Assembly (NCBI GenBank): GCA_021775755.1
Contig: JAJFHE010000039.1
Coordinates: forward strand, 62,001-126,000
Length of the DNA: 64,000 nt
Origin: Hyphomicrobiales bacterium
GTDB lineage: Bacteria; Pseudomonadota; Alphaproteobacteria; Rhizobiales; JAJFHB01
Reading direction: 5' to 3'
The stretch's first letter is position 1. Each line of letters opens with the position of its first letter. The translations under genes and the position numbers were made by a program. Below are positions 61,866-64,000 of this stretch, piece by piece. The notes beneath the pieces were generated by a model. The model saw nothing but the letters and a program-made list of their open reading frames with translations. It was not told where the DNA came from and did not search any database.

Positions 61866-62729
61866 TCACTTCCTGATTTCCGGCTGGCCGAGCAACCCGT
61901 GCGGGCGCGCCAGCAGCAGGACGGCGATGATCATGAAGCCGACGCCAACCTTGTAGGACGAGGGCAGCACGAGGACGGTGAGCTCTTCCGCCATGCCGAC
62001 CATCACGGCGCCGAGCATGGCGCCATAGGGCGAACCGATACCGCCGAGGATCGCCGCGGCAAATATCGGGATGGTCAGGTTCCACCCCAGCAGCGGTTCA
62101 ATGACCAGATCGAGGCCTGCGAGAACGCCGGTGAGCCCGAACAGCGCACCACAGAAGAGCCAGGTGAAACCGATGACGAGGCCCGTATTGATGCCGCGCA
62201 CTTCCGCCAGAACAGGGTTATCGGCAGTGGCACGCATGGCCTTGCCGATATTGGTGAAGCGCAAGAGCAAATGCGTGGCGACGGCGACCGCGAGAGCGAG
62301 CGCGATGATATCCATTTGCTCATAAGTAATGCGAATGCCGGCGAATTTCACCGGTCGCTGCAACGGGATGTCGAAGCCGCGCACTTCGGCGGAATAGATG
62401 ATGCGGATGATGTGCTCGAGGATCAGCGTCAGGGCAATCGACACAACGAGCAGAGTGACCGGCCCGTGTCCGCGCATCGGTTTGAAGACAATGATATCGG
62501 AGAGCCAGACGATGAAACCTGTCAGGGCCATTGCCGCGACGGCGGAGGCGAGCAGCGGCAGGCCGAGCTGCACGTTGAAGGCATAGGCAGCGAACGCACC
62601 TGCTGTGATGTAACCGCCAATCGCGAAGTTCGGAAACCGCATCACACCAAACAGCAACGAGAACGCAATTGCCGGCGGGGCAATGAGTGCGGCATTGACG
62701 ATGCCATTGACGAATAGCTGCATGTTCAT
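61866..62729 (-). CDS. livH: ABC transporter permease, LivH type
   Basis: A 287-residue permease with ~8 helices: LFVNGIVNAALIAPPAIAFSLLFGVMRFPNFAIGGYITAGAF begins the LivH core, and IGKAMRATADNPVLAEVRGIN is the coupling helix region. ILGGIGSPYGAMLGAVMVGMAEELTVLVLPSSYK closes the core. The ATG overlaps the stop of livF (ATGA), giving translational coupling. Confidence 0.92.
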   Translation of the reverse strand: MNMQLFVNGIVNAALIAPPAIAFSLLFGVMRFPNFAIGGYITAGAFAAYAFNVQLGLPLLASAVAAMALTGFIVWLSDIIVFKPMRGHGPVTLLVVSIALTLILEHIIRIIYSAEVRGFDIPLQRPVKFAGIRITYEQMDIIALALAVAVATHLLLRFTNIGKAMRATADNPVLAEVRGINTGLVIGFTWLFCGALFGLTGVLAGLDLVIEPLLGWNLTIPIFAAAILGGIGSPYGAMLGAVMVGMAEELTVLVLPSSYKVGVGFMIIAVLLLARPHGLLGQPEIRK

Positions 62730-63442
62730 GCGCGGGTCCCCAGATAAAGTTCCGACACTTCTTCGTTGTCGAGCAGGTTTGCCGCGTTGTCGGCGAGCAC
62801 AATCTGACCCGCCGCCATGACATAACCGTGGTGTGAAATCCGCAGAGCCTGGATGGCATTCTGTTCCACCATGAGTACCGCTATTCCCGTCGCGTTGACT
62901 TCGCGGACCGTGTCGAACATCTGTTCCACCATAACGGGCGAGAGGCCGGCGGAAGGCTCATCGAGCAGCAACACTTGCGGATCAACCATCAAGGCCATGC
63001 CGAAGGCAACCATCTGGCGCTGGCCGCCGGAGAGGTTTCCCGCCCGTGTCGTGGCGCGCTCCTTCAGGACCGGAAACAGGCCGTGGACCCGCGCAAGACG
63101 CTCTGAGTAGTTCGCCCGATCGGTCCAGGCGCCCATCTGCAGGTTTTCCGTGACCGTAAGCTGGCGGAATACATTCGCTTCCTGAGGTACGAAGCTGACG
63201 CCGCGCCGTGCCACGTCGCTGGCGCCCAGACCGCCGATTTCCTGACCGTCCACGATGATCGAACCGGTGCGGCGGCGCAGCACGCCGGCGATTGTTTTGA
63301 TGACGGTCGATTTGCCGGCACCATTGGGGCCGATGATCGTTGCGATCTGCCCCGCATGAGCTTCGAGACTTACCTCGTGGATGATGTCGCCGCGGCCGTA
63401 GCCGGCGCACACGTCCGTCACTTTCAAGAGCGCGTCAGCCAT
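62726..63442 (-). CDS. livF: ABC transporter ATP-binding protein, LivF type
   Basis: A 238-residue ATPase: Walker A GPNGAGKS (39-46), Q-loop FVPQEANVF, signature LSGGQRQM, Walker B VLLLDEPSAGLS and H-loop VEQNA. LGTRA ends the LivF-type C-terminus. It overlaps livG upstream by 8 bp and livH downstream by 4 bp. It pairs with the LivG-type ATPase as a heterodimer. Confidence 0.94.
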   Translation of the reverse strand: MADALLKVTDVCAGYGRGDIIHEVSLEAHAGQIATIIGPNGAGKSTVIKTIAGVLRRRTGSIIVDGQEIGGLGASDVARRGVSFVPQEANVFRQLTVTENLQMGAWTDRANYSERLARVHGLFPVLKERATTRAGNLSGGQRQMVAFGMALMVDPQVLLLDEPSAGLSPVMVEQMFDTVREVNATGIAVLMVEQNAIQALRISHHGYVMAAGQIVLADNAANLLDNEEVSELYLGTRA

Positions 63443-64000
63443 CGTGAGCGCCTCCGAGATAAGCTTCGATAACGCGCTTGTCTTTGCGGATTTCGTCGAA
63501 ACCGGCTTCGAGAAGATGGCGGCCTTCGGTCATGACAATGACCGGGTCGCACAGCGCGGCAATCAGGTCCATATCATGCTCGACAATCAGGAATGTCTTG
63601 CCGTGGTCCTTGTTTAACTCAAGGATCATCTCGCGCAGGGTCGTCATGAGAGCCGGGTTGACGCCCGCGCCTGGCTCATCGAGGAGGATGACCGAGCAAT
63701 CGATCATCAAGGTGCGCGCCAGCTCAAGAAGCTTTTTCTGTCCGCCGGAGAGGTTGGACGCATACTCGTCACGTAAATCGCCAAGCCGCGATATTTCCAT
63801 GACCTCGAGTGCGCGCGCATACACCGCTTGCTCAGCTTCGTGCACGCGCCTTTGCGCCGAGAACAGTGGCACGAGCTTTTCACCAAGCTGTTGTTGCGGC
63901 GACAGCATGAGGTTTTCCAGCACGGTCAATCCGCCAAACTCGCGCGACAGTTGAAAAGTGCGGATCATGCCGCGGCGGGCGCGTTCATAGGTCGGCAACC
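63435..64000 (-). CDS. livG: ABC transporter ATP-binding protein, LivG type, 5'-truncated by window edge
   Basis: Only the C-terminal ~188 residues are inside the window: GMIRTFQLSREFGGLTVLENLML (Q-loop region), NLSGGQKKLLELARTLM (signature), VILLDEPGAGVNP (Walker B) and LIVEHDMDLIAALCD (H-loop). The Walker A part lies beyond the edge. It is the first visible gene of the liv-type operon and overlaps livF by 8 bp. Confidence 0.92.
   Translation of the reverse strand, partial: LPTYERARRGMIRTFQLSREFGGLTVLENLMLSPQQQLGEKLVPLFSAQRRVHEAEQAVYARALEVMEISRLGDLRDEYASNLSGGQKKLLELARTLMIDCSVILLDEPGAGVNPALMTTLREMILELNKDHGKTFLIVEHDMDLIAALCDPVIVMTEGRHLLEAGFDEIRKDKRVIEAYLGGAHDG

Overview
The window looks like a chromosomal stretch of an alphaproteobacterium, most likely from the order Hyphomicrobiales (Rhizobiales). 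GC content is roughly 60 percent in the short stretches I counted by eye. Many genes have AGGAG-type ribosome sites and start/stop overlaps of the ATGA or GTGA type. Several families present are typical of that group: a DUF992 secreted protein, a TIGR04372-type glycosyltransferase, trxB followed by a LysR gene, a liv-type ABC operon, and a CTTG-N17-TTATAT-like promoter. No rRNA, tRNA, CRISPR array, transposase or phage gene was seen. The genus cannot be fixed from the sequence alone.

Layout. 1-8.0 kb: the end of a molybdopterin oxidoreductase, then minus-strand clusters (SLC13 transporter, universal stress protein and metallophosphoesterase; MFS transporter and class V aminotransferase). 8.1-13.7 kb: a 1005-residue secreted caspase-like protein inserted behind uvrB and bounded by two copies of the uvrB 3' end. 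13.8-17.9 kb: small secreted, AAC(3)-like, DUF427, TauE-like and ArfB genes, then a divergent small-regulator pair. 18-31.6 kb: metabolic genes, with gamma-glutamyltransferase, two methyltransferase-like genes, a SDR, a TlpA-like thioredoxin, a RacD/YgeA-type racemase, a degenerate class GN sortase, a GST, a flavin monooxygenase pair, a ketopantoate-reductase-like gene and an aspartate aminotransferase. 31.8-44.1 kb: a DUF992 protein, an EF-G paralogue, msrP, a glycosyltransferase, a probable three-hairpin small RNA, LysR/trxB, Lrp, greA and carB. 44.3-58.2 kb: a TetR gene with a clear operator, cytochrome c plus an arginase-family enzyme, a Cys-rich secreted protein, an amidase, a Doc toxin/antitoxin pair inserted behind an acyl-CoA dehydrogenase, MATE/nitronate monooxygenase, a thiolase, a core-MetE enzyme and an ATP-grasp enzyme. 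58.2-64 kb: a minus-strand liv operon that also carries a carboxymuconolactone-decarboxylase-like protein and a maleate-isomerase-like enzyme.

Two patterns stand out. First, two accessory cargoes (the caspase-like gene; the Doc/antitoxin pair) each sit directly behind a conserved gene. A second, diverged, in-frame copy of that gene's 3' end, with the stop codon, lies on the far side (about 87 percent identity over 87 nt for uvrB; about 80 percent over 50 nt for the acyl-CoA dehydrogenase). This looks like cargo capture at gene 3' ends without a visible recombinase. Second, two non-coding loci on the minus strand form tandem perfect hairpins whose loops are C-rich (CUCCCUCCCC, CCCUCACCCC, CUCCCCCC, UCUCCCC). 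This is the architecture of anti-Shine-Dalgarno small RNAs known from alphaproteobacteria.

Other points worth a second look are a sortase-like protein lacking its catalytic His and Cys, a 9-bp hairpin inside the 3' coding end of arfB, an EF-G paralogue with Ser in place of the switch II His, and several perfect operator-like palindromes.
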